Part shown: piece by piece, positions 44,995 through 52,598 of the stretch
How the letters are laid out: the number at the start of each line of letters is the position of its first letter
Numbering within the stretch: position 1 is the first letter of the stretch
NCBI GenBank assembly: GCA_945864305.1
Contig: CAMBAJ010000006.1
Span: 1 to 55,924, forward strand
DNA from: an uncultured Clostridia bacterium
GTDB lineage: Bacteria > Bacillota > Clostridia > Oscillospirales > Oscillospiraceae
Length of the DNA: 55,924 nucleotides
Direction: 5' to 3'
Position numbers and translations under genes: made by a program
Notes under the pieces: model-generated
The model's input: the letters and a program-made list of their open reading frames with translations, nothing else
Told to the model about the DNA's origin: nothing
The model's database searches: none

Positions 44995-45290
44995 ATAAAA
45001 AAACGCCCCTGATGAGAAAATCCTCATCAAGGACGGTAAATATAAAACCGCGGTGCCACCTTGTTTCACAGCCGTAGCTGCACGCTCAGCAGAGTACCAA
45101 CATACTCCCGGCCGGATAACGTCTGCCTTCGACGTCGCAAGCTACTGGCGGAATTCCGCGTTTGCCGCGCCCTCGGTGACCCATTGTGACCACCTGCATC
45201 TCGGTCCGGCTCCCAGCACCCCGGACTCTCTGTGCGCGCATAATGGTCTTTACCTTCACCTCGGCGGTTTGGAAATTTTTGATTGCCCTT
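44995..45290 (-). ncRNA. T-box riboswitch leader, tRNA-Trp responsive
   Basis: The minus strand contains the T-box sequence AAGGTGGCACCGCGG (forward 45048-45062), followed by a terminator (CTTGATGAG, loop, CTCATCAGG, then TTTTTTT). Upstream it has AGAGAG, the apical-loop-like GGTGCTGGGAGCC and a specifier candidate TGG (forward 45181-45183), which is the Trp codon. Uncharged tRNA-Trp binding stabilises the antiterminator and turns on trpB-trpA. Promoter, leader and terminator all sit in expected order. Confidence 0.95.
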
Positions 45291-45319
45291 ATCATAGACT
45301 CATCCAAATAAAAAGTCAA
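45291..45319 (-). promoter_or_regulatory. Promoter of the trp T-box leader
   Basis: On the minus strand TTGACT (forward 45314-45319) and TATGAT (forward 45291-45296) are 17 bp apart. Confidence 0.85.
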
Positions 45320-45890
45320 GGAAAAAATAATTTCGGGATATCCTTCCTCTACAAACAGTTTTTTCCTATTTAATGGAAGCAATAAGGTGTTTGAGATTAC
45401 TCTGGCGGCACTGCTGGATGCGAACAGCTCTGATATCCAATTTGGCTGATATATTAAAAAATGCACGATATTTTGGAATTTAACGCATGTTTGGCGGAGC
45501 ATAGTTGCCCTTTTTACATAGGGCCTTATATGCGGGGCGAATAATTCTGGGATCTGTGCTGCAGCACTCCCGCTGGGCCAGACAGGACACAGGCTCATAG
45601 GCCGGCGTCACCCGTTCCGGCAAAGACATGCCATCGGACAGTGGAGAAAACGTGGGTAAAAAAACGTCTTTTCGGCATTTGGCGCACATATTTCCTCTGA
45701 TGACCAGCGAGGGCACACAGATTCTGCCTCGCCACTAGTCCCGTATGTGAAGTGATGACCCAAGGACAGAATCGCCTGCGCAAAACAATGTGCTATCTGG
45801 TGACTCTTCAAACTGAAACCTTATACTCCCGTTTGTGTCAGGGTTACAGTGCTAACCCCAATTTTTCCCTTAACATTTCCAACAAAATGC
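45320..45890. other. Gene-poor stretch, nothing recognised
   Basis: Short frames exist, for example minus 45480-45716 with a CAKC pair and several Cys, but none has a convincing start site or known family. It may hold decayed sequence from a lost element; the adjacent tRNA fragment is consistent with that. Confidence 0.4.
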
Positions 45891-45892
45891 AA

Positions 45893-45926
45893 AAAAGTCC
45901 TAAAATCTTTCCATTTTAGGACTTTT
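45893..45926 (-). terminator. Terminator directly after the tRNA fragment
   Basis: AAAAGTCCTAAAAT and ATTTTAGGACTTTT form a 14-bp stem around six bases, followed on the minus strand by TT. It starts immediately after the CCA of the tRNA-fMet remnant, so it is probably that gene's own terminator. Confidence 0.8.
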
Positions 45927-45970
45927 GGGTTGCGGGGTAGAACTTGAACCTATGACTTATGGGTTATGAG
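45926..45970 (-). pseudogene. 3' half of an initiator tRNA-fMet gene
   Basis: Reading the minus strand: anticodon loop CTCATAA (CAT), stem strand CCCAT, variable bases, T arm TAGGTTCAAGTTCTA, acceptor strand CCCGCAA, discriminator C and encoded CCA. Apart from several substitutions this follows the usual initiator tRNA order GCTCATAACCC...GGTTCAAATC...CCCGCAACCA. To the 5' side of the anticodon loop the sequence (TCGCT) no longer pairs and all D-arm and 5' acceptor sequence is missing. It is therefore not a working tRNA; a half tRNA ending in CCA is the usual footprint of integration at a tRNA gene. Confidence 0.75.
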
Positions 45971-46150
45971 AGCGATCCGGCCTAAAATTGGGCTCTAAAA
46001 GTGCCCATAATACGTGAATCTGGGGGACTTTTTATTTTGGACTCTTCGGAAAAATTAAGAGGAAATCCTGGCATCAGAAAAAATGAGCATTTTAAAAGCA
46101 GATTGCAAAATTTCCACGCCCAAAAATGCAGAACCAATTTTGGTGTTCTG
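45971..46150. other. AT-rich interval, no gene seen
   Basis: This 180-base stretch lies between the tRNA fragment and the promoter of the cobalamin riboswitch. No ribosome site or coding frame of note is visible. Confidence 0.4.
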
Positions 46151-46179
46151 TTGACAAATAGCCCCGGGCGTGCCATAAT
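46151..46179 (+). promoter_or_regulatory. Promoter of the orphan cobalamin riboswitch
   Basis: A perfect TTGACA (46151-46156) is 17 bp from CATAAT (46174-46179). Transcription would start near 46187, just before the aptamer. Confidence 0.85.
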
Positions 46180-46195
46180 AAAAATAACAAGTAAA

Positions 46196-46370
46196 TATCA
46201 GGGTACACAGGTGTCCGCCGAAAGGTGGGTGAAAAGGGAAGCGGGTGAAAATCCTGCGCAATGCCGTTGCTGTGTTAGCGGAGTGGTTTTTGTGATCATT
46301 GGGAAGCGCATCCCGAGAAGAGGAAAACCGCGTTAGACGCTTCAGTCAGAAGACCTGCCTGTGTATGACG
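46196..46370 (+). ncRNA. Cobalamin riboswitch with no gene behind it
   Basis: Conserved parts are in order: GGTGGGTGAAAAGGGAAGCG, GGTGAAAATCC, GCGCAATGCCGTTGCTGTG and the B12 box AGTCAGAAGACCTGCC (46344-46359). This aptamer binds a cobalamin, commonly adenosylcobalamin, and usually controls B12 transport or synthesis genes. Here no rightward gene follows: two terminators come within 300 bases and the next gene is on the other strand. With its own promoter it forms a complete short RNA beside a B12-dependent eut-type locus. Confidence 0.92.
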
Positions 46371-46380
46371 CACAAAAAAA

Positions 46381-46400
46381 CCTCCCCGGGTTTTGGGAGG
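46381..46400 (+). other. Hairpin in the riboswitch expression platform
   Basis: CCTCCC and GGGAGG pair around eight bases, 21 bases after the B12 box and preceded by AAAAAAA. It may be an alternative pairing partner of the aptamer or of the following terminator. Confidence 0.5.
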
Positions 46401-46437
46401 GTGCAGCACGGTATGTCGGCGCTAGGCATATTGTTTA

Positions 46438-46466
46438 ACGCTGTATCCTCGGATACAGTTTTTTTG
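46438..46466 (+). terminator. Terminator of the cobalamin riboswitch RNA
   Basis: CTGTATCC, TC, GGATACAG is followed by TTTTTTT. It is the likely B12-controlled stop, giving an RNA of about 280 bases. Confidence 0.85.
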
Positions 46467-46608
46467 TTCTCTGAATTACTTGTTGCTCACCTCTCTTTTG
46501 CGCAACGAGCCGAATCGACGGTGCCTGCCAGGCCGTTTTGACTGGCTCGAGCGCCGGGCAGAACACAGGCAATCGGCCTGCTGTGCTTTTGCCAGTGGTG
46601 TGCGCGTA
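46467..46608 (+). other. Possible read-through RNA segment
   Basis: This segment, between the riboswitch terminator and the next terminator, would be transcribed if B12 is low. It contains small hairpins such as ACAGGC-AATCG-GCCTG but no frame with a ribosome site. I looked for paired hairpins with the A1/G4 hexaloops bound by ANTAR regulators such as EutV and did not find a convincing pair. Confidence 0.4.
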
Positions 46609-46645
46609 TGGGACAGTCCCGATGCAGGGACTGTCCCAATTTTTT
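46609..46645 (+). terminator. Second terminator after the riboswitch
   Basis: TGGGACAGTCCC and GGGACTGTCCCA form a perfect 12-bp stem around GATGCA, followed by ATTTTTTA. It would end any RNA that passes the first terminator. Confidence 0.85.
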
Positions 46646-46782
46646 AATGCCTTCAGGATGGCTGTTGTCTTTTTTAAGCGGCATCGGTTTTGAGGGCTCA
46701 AGTCGGCAAATTAATCACGCAAAAGCATGCCCATATCCACTGCAAACATATCTGCACTCGCGGAGGAAGCTATCAAACATTT

Positions 46783-46827
46783 AAAAAGACGACCCTCAAC
46801 TTTCTGAATTGAGGGTCGCCTTTTTAT
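46783..46827. terminator. Terminator after the lipoprotein phosphatase gene
   Basis: GACGACCCTCAA pairs with TTGAGGGTCG and neighbouring bases around a nine-base loop. T runs flank it on both strands. Confidence 0.8.
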
Positions 46828-46857
46828 GATAAAAGAAAACCTGCTTTTGGAAATAAA

Positions 46858-48429
46858 TCAGTCAACGATATTGTGGTAACCGGCATATTCGCTGAGGAAA
46901 CCATATTTGATGCCAAGGACATTATCCGCTGCGTCAGCAGCGGTTTTGATTGCGAAGGTGTTGATGATTTCTTCCGTAGACATGGCATTGTCGATCATAT
47001 ACTGAAGCTGTGTCGTGTTATCTTCGTTCTTGAAAAGTTTCTCTTCCGTTGCACCGTAAATCATAGTCGCATCACTTGAACGGAAGCCGCGGAGGCCATT
47101 CTCTTCACGGCCCTGAAGAACGTAAAGAGTATCACCGTTTGCATTTGCAGTAGCCAAGGTATAGCCAAGGGTATCGCGCTGGTAAACAGCAACCTCTGCA
47201 ATCACACCACCGCCGTCAGTTACCTTACGGGAGGCCCGGTTAAAGCAGGTAACCAGCTTGAGAGAAGCAAACTCGGTGCAGAAGTTAAAGTCACCAGTGG
47301 AATCCATAAATCCTGCCAAGGGGCCTGCACCGTTATAAAAAGGGGCAATCGCGTTGCTGATAGCAGTCACCTTGCCCACGCCCTGGGTCTGCGCGCCAGT
47401 GGGGTTCTCAGTTGCTTCTTCCCAGCCGCCCTCGGTTGCAAACCAGGCATAGCCGGTTTTATAATCATAGGAATTGGTGTATTTACCGTTATCATCAAGG
47501 GTACGGGTCATGGCGAGAACACCGGTGCAGTAGTCATGGAGGCCAAACACATCAATGGCAGCACGGACAGGCTCCATAGCGGAGGCTGAACATACCCAGA
47601 CATCAATACCGTTCGCCTGGAGAGCCGCCCAGAGTTCCACAATGTTCTTGGAAACTGCGATACCGGAATTCCAGGTATATTCCACCACACCAACTTTAGA
47701 TGCAATCTCTGCAGGAGAGGTCCAGGTTACAGTGGAGGTTTCCACAGAACCATAGTAGCTGTGGGAGGCATACGCAAGATTATAGACTTCCTGCTGAGTC
47801 ATACCGGTAAACCAATAGAGCACCCAGGGATATGCAACGGATGCGGACTCTGCGTCATAAACTAGGTCATACATCGCACGCATTTTCGTTGCGAATTCCG
47901 CCCACTGGGGATCAGCCTGAATAGTTGCCTGCTCCTCTTCAGAAAGGCCGGTAGGCGTGAAAGGACCATAGGTCTCATAGAGGTAGGTATAAGCGGCAGT
48001 AATGTCGTCTACCCAATCAGCGTAAGAGCCGTTTCCATAACCTAAATCAGTTCTGTCTTCGTCGTGGTCACCGAGTTCGGTAAAGAGGATTTCGCCGATT
48101 TCATCAGGGGTAAATGCAAATGCCATTACCTGGAGCTGATAAACAGCAAGTTGCTCTTCAATGTCGAAAATAGAACAGGTATTGTCAAAATCAAAAACCA
48201 CATAGGAGTCTTCAGAGTAGTTTTCAGATGCGTGACCGTACATGTCCATGAAATCATTGATAGCAGTTTTAACGGTTTCGTCCCAGTCTGTGCGCTCAAC
48301 ATAGGTGGTAACTACTTCAGTTTCTTCCTCAATGGGTTTCTCAGTGGATTCAGGCTCTTTTTGACCGTCACAGGCGGCAAGAGAAAGAACCATCGCAAGT
48401 GCAATAAGCGTCGCAAGAATTTTTTTCAT
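46858..48429 (-). CDS. HAD-superfamily lipoprotein phosphatase, phosphorylcholine phosphatase-like
   Basis: The 523-residue protein is exported and lipid-anchored: signal ending LAAC (Cys20), then a Glu/Pro linker. The catalytic HAD motifs are FDFDNT (Asp80, Asp82, Thr84), the motif II serine in VCSASAMEPVRAA, a candidate Lys in QGVGKVTAI and the acidic GFMDSTGDFNF. DxDNT with SAS and GD is the pattern I associate with phosphorylcholine phosphatase PchP, which removes phosphate from phosphocholine and phosphoethanolamine. The gene lies just after the eut-type operon on the same strand but behind a hairpin, so it may have its own promoter. It could release ethanolamine outside the membrane for import by EutH. 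Family is likely, substrate inferred. AAGGAGTG precedes the ATG. Confidence 0.8.
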   Translation of the reverse strand: MKKILATLIALAMVLSLAACDGQKEPESTEKPIEEETEVVTTYVERTDWDETVKTAINDFMDMYGHASENYSEDSYVVFDFDNTCSIFDIEEQLAVYQLQVMAFAFTPDEIGEILFTELGDHDEDRTDLGYGNGSYADWVDDITAAYTYLYETYGPFTPTGLSEEEQATIQADPQWAEFATKMRAMYDLVYDAESASVAYPWVLYWFTGMTQQEVYNLAYASHSYYGSVETSTVTWTSPAEIASKVGVVEYTWNSGIAVSKNIVELWAALQANGIDVWVCSASAMEPVRAAIDVFGLHDYCTGVLAMTRTLDDNGKYTNSYDYKTGYAWFATEGGWEEATENPTGAQTQGVGKVTAISNAIAPFYNGAGPLAGFMDSTGDFNFCTEFASLKLVTCFNRASRKVTDGGGVIAEVAVYQRDTLGYTLATANANGDTLYVLQGREENGLRGFRSSDATMIYGATEEKLFKNEDNTTQLQYMIDNAMSTEEIINTFAIKTAADAADNVLGIKYGFLSEYAGYHNIVD

Positions 48430-48583
48430 CGTGCCACTCCTTGCATTTTGATACTAGCTCTGAATGAAATTCAAAAACACAGGTATATCAAGTCTGCAAA
48501 CTTTTAAGTAAACCAGTGCATTCTAAAAAATATGCCCGTTTTACATATAGAATCCATGTGCGGAAAGTTTGCTGGAATAGGTT

Positions 48584-48616
48584 CCCCTCGCTCTGTTGAA
48601 ACAACAGAGCGAGGGG
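48584..48616 (-). terminator. 15-bp hairpin at the end of the microcompartment operon
   Basis: CCCCTCGCTCTGTTG and CAACAGAGCGAGGGG form a perfect stem around three bases, 33 bases after the eutQ stop codon. There is no T run, so read-through into the phosphatase gene is possible. Confidence 0.7.
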
Positions 48617-48648
48617 GCCCAGATGACAATGGAAAGCTTAACTGCCTT

Positions 48649-49089
48649 TTAATTCAATTCCTGCCAGTTTGCGGGATACACAAAATAGGCATAGCGGGTC
48701 TTGTTGGGAGTCTGGAAATGGATGTGGCTATTCTTGGGGATGTAGATAATATCGCCGGGGTTGCCGCTGACGATCCGGCCATCAATCTCAATCTCCAACG
48801 TTCCATCAATGACGAAATCGTACTCGTCATAGGTCAGCGTCCACTCAAAGCTGGTGTGATCCAGTTCCATGATGCCGCATCCCATGCGGGGAGCCTCTTC
48901 CAGGGACACGACATCCTTCAGGGTGACGCCCTCCTGTCCGAACGGCTCGCACTTGACCGTGGAGGTCTTGATGCCGATGATGCCGCTGGGATCCACATGC
49001 TTTTCAAAATCATCCTTGGATTCACCAGCGGAGGCAGCCTGAATCACCTTTGTCACGATCTCTCGAATCAGTTCTTCACTGACATTCAC
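48649..49089 (-). CDS. eutQ: Ethanolamine utilization protein EutQ
   Basis: The 146-residue protein is a cupin. The beta barrel (about 50-140) includes LDHTSFEWTLTYDEYDFVID and GNPGDIIYIPKNSHIHF. EutQ of Salmonella has acetate-kinase activity in vitro and is needed for anaerobic growth on ethanolamine. The first 16 residues (EELIREIVTKVIQAA) form an amphipathic helix followed by a flexible linker, like the tags that pull proteins into microcompartments. It is the last gene of the operon, 39 bases after eutH. Confidence 0.9.
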   Translation of the reverse strand: MNVSEELIREIVTKVIQAASAGESKDDFEKHVDPSGIIGIKTSTVKCEPFGQEGVTLKDVVSLEEAPRMGCGIMELDHTSFEWTLTYDEYDFVIDGTLEIEIDGRIVSGNPGDIIYIPKNSHIHFQTPNKTRYAYFVYPANWQELN

Positions 49090-49128
49090 AGTCTATCTAT
49101 CCTTTCTGTTTGGAATAATGCGGCAAAA

Positions 49129-50325
49129 TCAAGCCTTCTGCTTGGCACTGTCAATCTTAGCCAGCAGCTTGGGAGCCAGCAGGTTGGCAACAATCAGAGC
49201 GGTAATACCGGCGACCAGCTTGCCGATAATAACGGGGGTAACCATGCTCTGATCCACGCCAGCAGTGAAGCCCAGGTGATCGCCGAACACGAAAGCAGCG
49301 GACACGGCGAAGGCCACGTTCAGCAGCTTGCCCTTGGGATCCATCTCGCCCATGATGTTGAACATGGCAATGTTGTTGGCCAGGTTCGCCACCATACCGG
49401 CGGAAGCCTTGTCGTTCATACCCAGGAGGCCGCCCACCTTGCTCAGAGCACCACCAAAGGTACGGGTAATCCACTCAACCATGGGGAATGCGCCAATCAG
49501 CACGATACCAATCTGGCCGCAGGTCAGCAGGCCGGAGTTCAGCGGAGTCATACCGGTCTCATCGGGAGTTGCCATCACGTCGAACAGGGGGAACATGATG
49601 CCGGTGATCTGCTCAAAGACAGCGATTGCGGTCAGGGCAGTGATGACAATGGTCACGCCGGTGCCGAATACGTTGAAGCCAGAAATCATCTTGGCGGGTG
49701 CAAACCACAGGCCAATCACGATCAGGGCGGCGATCACGATCACGGGAACCAGGTTGATCAGAATCTGGCCGAAGCTCAGCCTGTAATCGGTGAAAACATT
49801 CATCGCAAGACCACCCACAATGCAGCCCAGAGGAATGGTGATCATACCGGCCAGGACGCCGGCTCCCAGGTAGGAGCGGTCATCCTTAGAAATGATGCCC
49901 AATGCGACGGGAATGGTAAACACGATGGTGGGACCCATCATGGTACCCAGAATCAGACCGGCAAAGCTGCCGATAGACTCATTGGATGCCAACTGCATCG
50001 CCAAAGGATAACCGCCCATGTCGCAAGCCAGCAGCGTGGTGGCAAACATGGAGGAATCAGCACCGATGGCGGTGTAGATCGGGGTGATAATGGGGCCAAG
50101 GATTTTGGCCAGAACAGGAGCCGCCGCCACAACGCCGGCCATGGACAGAGCCAAGGGGCCAATTGCGTTGAAGCCCTCTTCAAATTTTTCGCCATAGCCA
50201 TGCTTATTGCCGCGGATCTTATCAATCGCGCCAACCAGCATGAAGATCATCATGATCATCATGATGACAGAGTTAATGGATATGTTGGCAAACCATGCCT
50301 TAATGCTCTCTGTAAACACGCTCAT
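49129..50325 (-). CDS. eutH: Ethanolamine permease EutH
   Basis: The 398-residue protein has about ten to eleven membrane segments and the EutH-family features LLACDMGGYPLAMQLA, GTMMGPTIVFTIPVALG and FGDHLGFTAGVD. EutH is the ethanolamine transporter of eut loci, important when ethanolamine is scarce or protonated at low pH. Its presence points to ethanolamine, rather than propanediol, as the substrate of this locus. GGAGGG precedes the ATG. Confidence 0.95.
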   Translation of the reverse strand: MSVFTESIKAWFANISINSVIMMIMMIFMLVGAIDKIRGNKHGYGEKFEEGFNAIGPLALSMAGVVAAAPVLAKILGPIITPIYTAIGADSSMFATTLLACDMGGYPLAMQLASNESIGSFAGLILGTMMGPTIVFTIPVALGIISKDDRSYLGAGVLAGMITIPLGCIVGGLAMNVFTDYRLSFGQILINLVPVIVIAALIVIGLWFAPAKMISGFNVFGTGVTIVITALTAIAVFEQITGIMFPLFDVMATPDETGMTPLNSGLLTCGQIGIVLIGAFPMVEWITRTFGGALSKVGGLLGMNDKASAGMVANLANNIAMFNIMGEMDPKGKLLNVAFAVSAAFVFGDHLGFTAGVDQSMVTPVIIGKLVAGITALIVANLLAPKLLAKIDSAKQKA

Positions 50326-50383
50326 TTACAACCCTCCTAAAGAATTACCTTTTTTGTTCATTGGAATTCATTGACTGCGTTTG

Positions 50384-50923
50384 TCAAATCAGAGACTCAT
50401 ACAGCTGCGCAGACGGTCTTGGAATGACTGCCGTGCCAACCAGCAGCTCAGCCTCACGAGAAGCTGCGGCCACGGCCTCTCGGACCGCGCCCACATCGCC
50501 GGTCAGCGTCACATAGCCCTTGCCGCCAATTGCGTAGCCGATACGCACCTCAATCAAGGTAATGCTGGCGGCCTTTGCAGCCACATCCGCCGCCACAATG
50601 GCGGATGCCACAGAATAAAATTCCAGTACGCCGACGGCACCCTTTTCAGGTACCTGGGTCGTTCCACTGATGGCGGGGATCAGCTGGGGATGCACATTGG
50701 GCAGTAGTAATGTGTCCACGACACATTCTCCTCCACGTTTAATCCCCTCCGCCATGGATGCTTTGACGTCTCCGGTCTCTCCGGAAATCAACACCAAATA
50801 TTTGCCGGGGCAAACAGTGGACGCACGCAGTAGATCCACCTGTGCCGCTTTGACCATGTAATCACAGGCCTCGATCCCTCTGGCAATACTGTTCAGCTCT
50901 ACCATGCCAATAGCCAGTTTCAT
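50384..50923 (-). CDS. pduT: Tandem-BMC shell protein, PduT type
   Basis: The 179-residue protein has two BMC domains in tandem (about 1-88 and 95-179), as in PduT, and forms pseudohexameric trimers in the shell. Cys38, in STVCPGKYLV, is in the position of the PduT cysteine that holds a [4Fe-4S] cluster in the central pore. This suggests electron transfer across the shell, matching the PduS-like protein encoded immediately upstream, four bases away. The C-terminal VIPRPSAQL is a normal BMC ending. Confidence 0.92.
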   Translation of the reverse strand: MKLAIGMVELNSIARGIEACDYMVKAAQVDLLRASTVCPGKYLVLISGETGDVKASMAEGIKRGGECVVDTLLLPNVHPQLIPAISGTTQVPEKGAVGVLEFYSVASAIVAADVAAKAASITLIEVRIGYAIGGKGYVTLTGDVGAVREAVAAASREAELLVGTAVIPRPSAQLYESLI

Positions 50924-50927
50924 ACGC

Positions 50928-52280
50928 TTACTCCTTCCTGCGCCGGACCGTCATCCCAGTGGGAGTGATGTTGATCACAGTGCCGCTCACACTGGCGTGA
51001 ATATTTGCGGAGATTCCTTCGGCGGCCTCAGCAATCAGTTCGCCCTTAAAAACAGCCGCCCCTACGGCTTTCACCGGCCGCGCCGGCTTGCCAATGTGCT
51101 GCTGGAAGGGAATAAATACCTCGTCCGGTATCACCTCCAGGCAGGTCCGCGCATGACGGCCGGCGTACTCGCTCAGGCCCAGCCGGGCAATCAGGCGGTC
51201 CGTAGGCGTTTTCCGGACATCCACAAAGGTTCGCGTAGCAGGCTCCATATTACGGGGGACCTGAATTCCGCGCTTACGGAGTTCGCCCTTGAGATAGTCG
51301 TTTACCTTTCTGGGAGACAAGCCCATCGGACAGGCAAACATCTCACACACACCGCAGCTGCAGCAGTTTGCCGCGTCGCCGAAGGTGGCCAGATATTCGT
51401 CGTTGTCCTGGATGGTCTTCTCCCGCCACAGGTTCCGCATCATCAAATTGGGACGCATCTGATGCCCAATCAGGAATCGGGGACACAGGTCTGTGCACAT
51501 CCGGCACTGAATGCACGCACTTTTTGTCTGGTGCCGGATGGTTTCCATGGTGAGCTGCGCTTTGCGGAAGAGATAGTGGTCCTTTGGCAGAACGATCAGG
51601 TTACCCGTGGTCTTTGTGACCACGGCGGCGTCAATTGCCTGCTCATCCGTCAAGGGCCGCCCCATCATGGGGCCACCCACGATCAGTCCATAATCCGTCA
51701 GATTCGGTCCTGCCGCCTGAACGCACTCTCTCAGAGGCGTTCCAACAGGGACGTGAAGCACCACTGGCTCTTTTACCTCCCCTACAACGGAAAGGTATTT
51801 GTCCGTCACGCTCTTTCCCTCCAGCGCATCCAGAACATGCAGCACAGTTCCGACATTGTCCACCACGCATCCCACATCCGAGGGAAGTCCCCTTTCCGGG
51901 ATGCAGCGTCCTGTCACCTGCTGAACCAGCGTCTGTTCGTCGCCGGCGGGATAAAACGTCCTCAGTTGGAACAACTCCACCCTGGCGTTCTTTTCCGCAA
52001 TTGCCTTTTCCAACGCAGCAATTTCCGGCTTATACTTTCCCTTTAATGCGATCACCGTCCGCTCAGCTCCCAGATGTTCACTGATGGCACAGGCGGCTTC
52101 TACCACACGTTCCGGAAAAGTCCTGCAGAGATATTTGTCCGTCTCAATCAATGGTTCACACTCCGCTGCGTTGACAATGAAGCATTCCACTTTGGCGGAC
52201 AGTTTTACGTGGGTAGGGAAACCGGCACCGCCGGTTCCCACCACGCCAGCGGCTTTTACCGCTTCAATCAAGTTCATCAT
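50928..52280 (-). CDS. pduS: PduS/RnfC-like flavin iron-sulfur oxidoreductase
   Basis: The 450-residue protein resembles PduS, a cob(III)alamin and cob(II)alamin reductase of microcompartments, and the RnfC subunit. The N-terminal FMN/NADH part has GVVGTGGAGFPTHVKLS and VNAAECEPLIETDKY. Two [4Fe-4S] sites are Cys256-259-262-266 and Cys306-309-312-317. An SLBB-type beta segment and a lipoyl-like C-terminal region (ASVSGTVINITPTG) complete the protein. It probably passes electrons from NADH to cobalamin, or through PduT across the shell. The start can be either of two adjacent ATG codons. Confidence 0.93.
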   Translation of the reverse strand: MMNLIEAVKAAGVVGTGGAGFPTHVKLSAKVECFIVNAAECEPLIETDKYLCRTFPERVVEAACAISEHLGAERTVIALKGKYKPEIAALEKAIAEKNARVELFQLRTFYPAGDEQTLVQQVTGRCIPERGLPSDVGCVVDNVGTVLHVLDALEGKSVTDKYLSVVGEVKEPVVLHVPVGTPLRECVQAAGPNLTDYGLIVGGPMMGRPLTDEQAIDAAVVTKTTGNLIVLPKDHYLFRKAQLTMETIRHQTKSACIQCRMCTDLCPRFLIGHQMRPNLMMRNLWREKTIQDNDEYLATFGDAANCCSCGVCEMFACPMGLSPRKVNDYLKGELRKRGIQVPRNMEPATRTFVDVRKTPTDRLIARLGLSEYAGRHARTCLEVIPDEVFIPFQQHIGKPARPVKAVGAAVFKGELIAEAAEGISANIHASVSGTVINITPTGMTVRRRKE

Positions 52281-52286
52281 ATCACC

Positions 52287-52571
52287 TTATTCCAGCACTG
52301 ACTGGTCGATCTCCAGATCGTCCACAATGCCGACAACGGTTGCGTCCACGGGGATGTTCATGTCGCCGGCAGCGCTGCGTGCCGAGCTGCCGCTGACGAT
52401 CAGCACTGTCTCGCCAACGCCGGCGCCAATGATATCCGCGGCCACCAACGGTAAAAGATCGTCGTTCTTATCCAGAATATTCACTGGTTTGACCAGCAGC
52501 AACTTCAATCCGGACAGGCGGTCCTCCTTGCGAGTGGCCCAAATATTACCGATGACCTTCGCTACCCTCAT
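52287..52571 (-). CDS. eutN: EutN/CcmL-type microcompartment vertex protein
   Basis: The 94-residue protein matches the BMC vertex family, which forms pentamers that cap shell corners. It shows RVAKVIGNIWATRKEDRLSG at the start, DIIGAGVGETVLIVSGSSAR in the middle and VDATVVGIVD near the end. Only six bases separate it from the pduS-type gene. Confidence 0.94.
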   Translation of the reverse strand: MRVAKVIGNIWATRKEDRLSGLKLLLVKPVNILDKNDDLLPLVAADIIGAGVGETVLIVSGSSARSAAGDMNIPVDATVVGIVDDLEIDQSVLE

Positions 52572-52598
52572 ATGTGTTCCTCCGCTTTCTTGTTGGCA

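Noticed and set aside
45480-45811. Small Cys-containing frames on the minus strand upstream of the trp T-box
   Set aside because: A CAKC pair suggested a zinc ribbon, but the ribosome site spacing is poor, the second half has no pattern and competing frames overlap; not enough to call a gene.
46365-46541. Plus-strand frame after the cobalamin riboswitch beginning MTHKKTSPGF
   Set aside because: It starts six bases after the B12 box with no ribosome site and passes through two hairpins and the terminator, so it is not a likely regulated gene.
46467-46645. ANTAR (EutV) target hairpin pair downstream of the B12 riboswitch
   Set aside because: Stems are present, but no pair of hexaloops with A at position 1 and G at position 4 could be identified, so I do not annotate an EutV site.
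46435-46701. Minus-strand 88-residue frame between riboswitch and phosphatase
   Set aside because: It is read through two terminator stems and has no start signal; it looks like translated non-coding repeat-type sequence.
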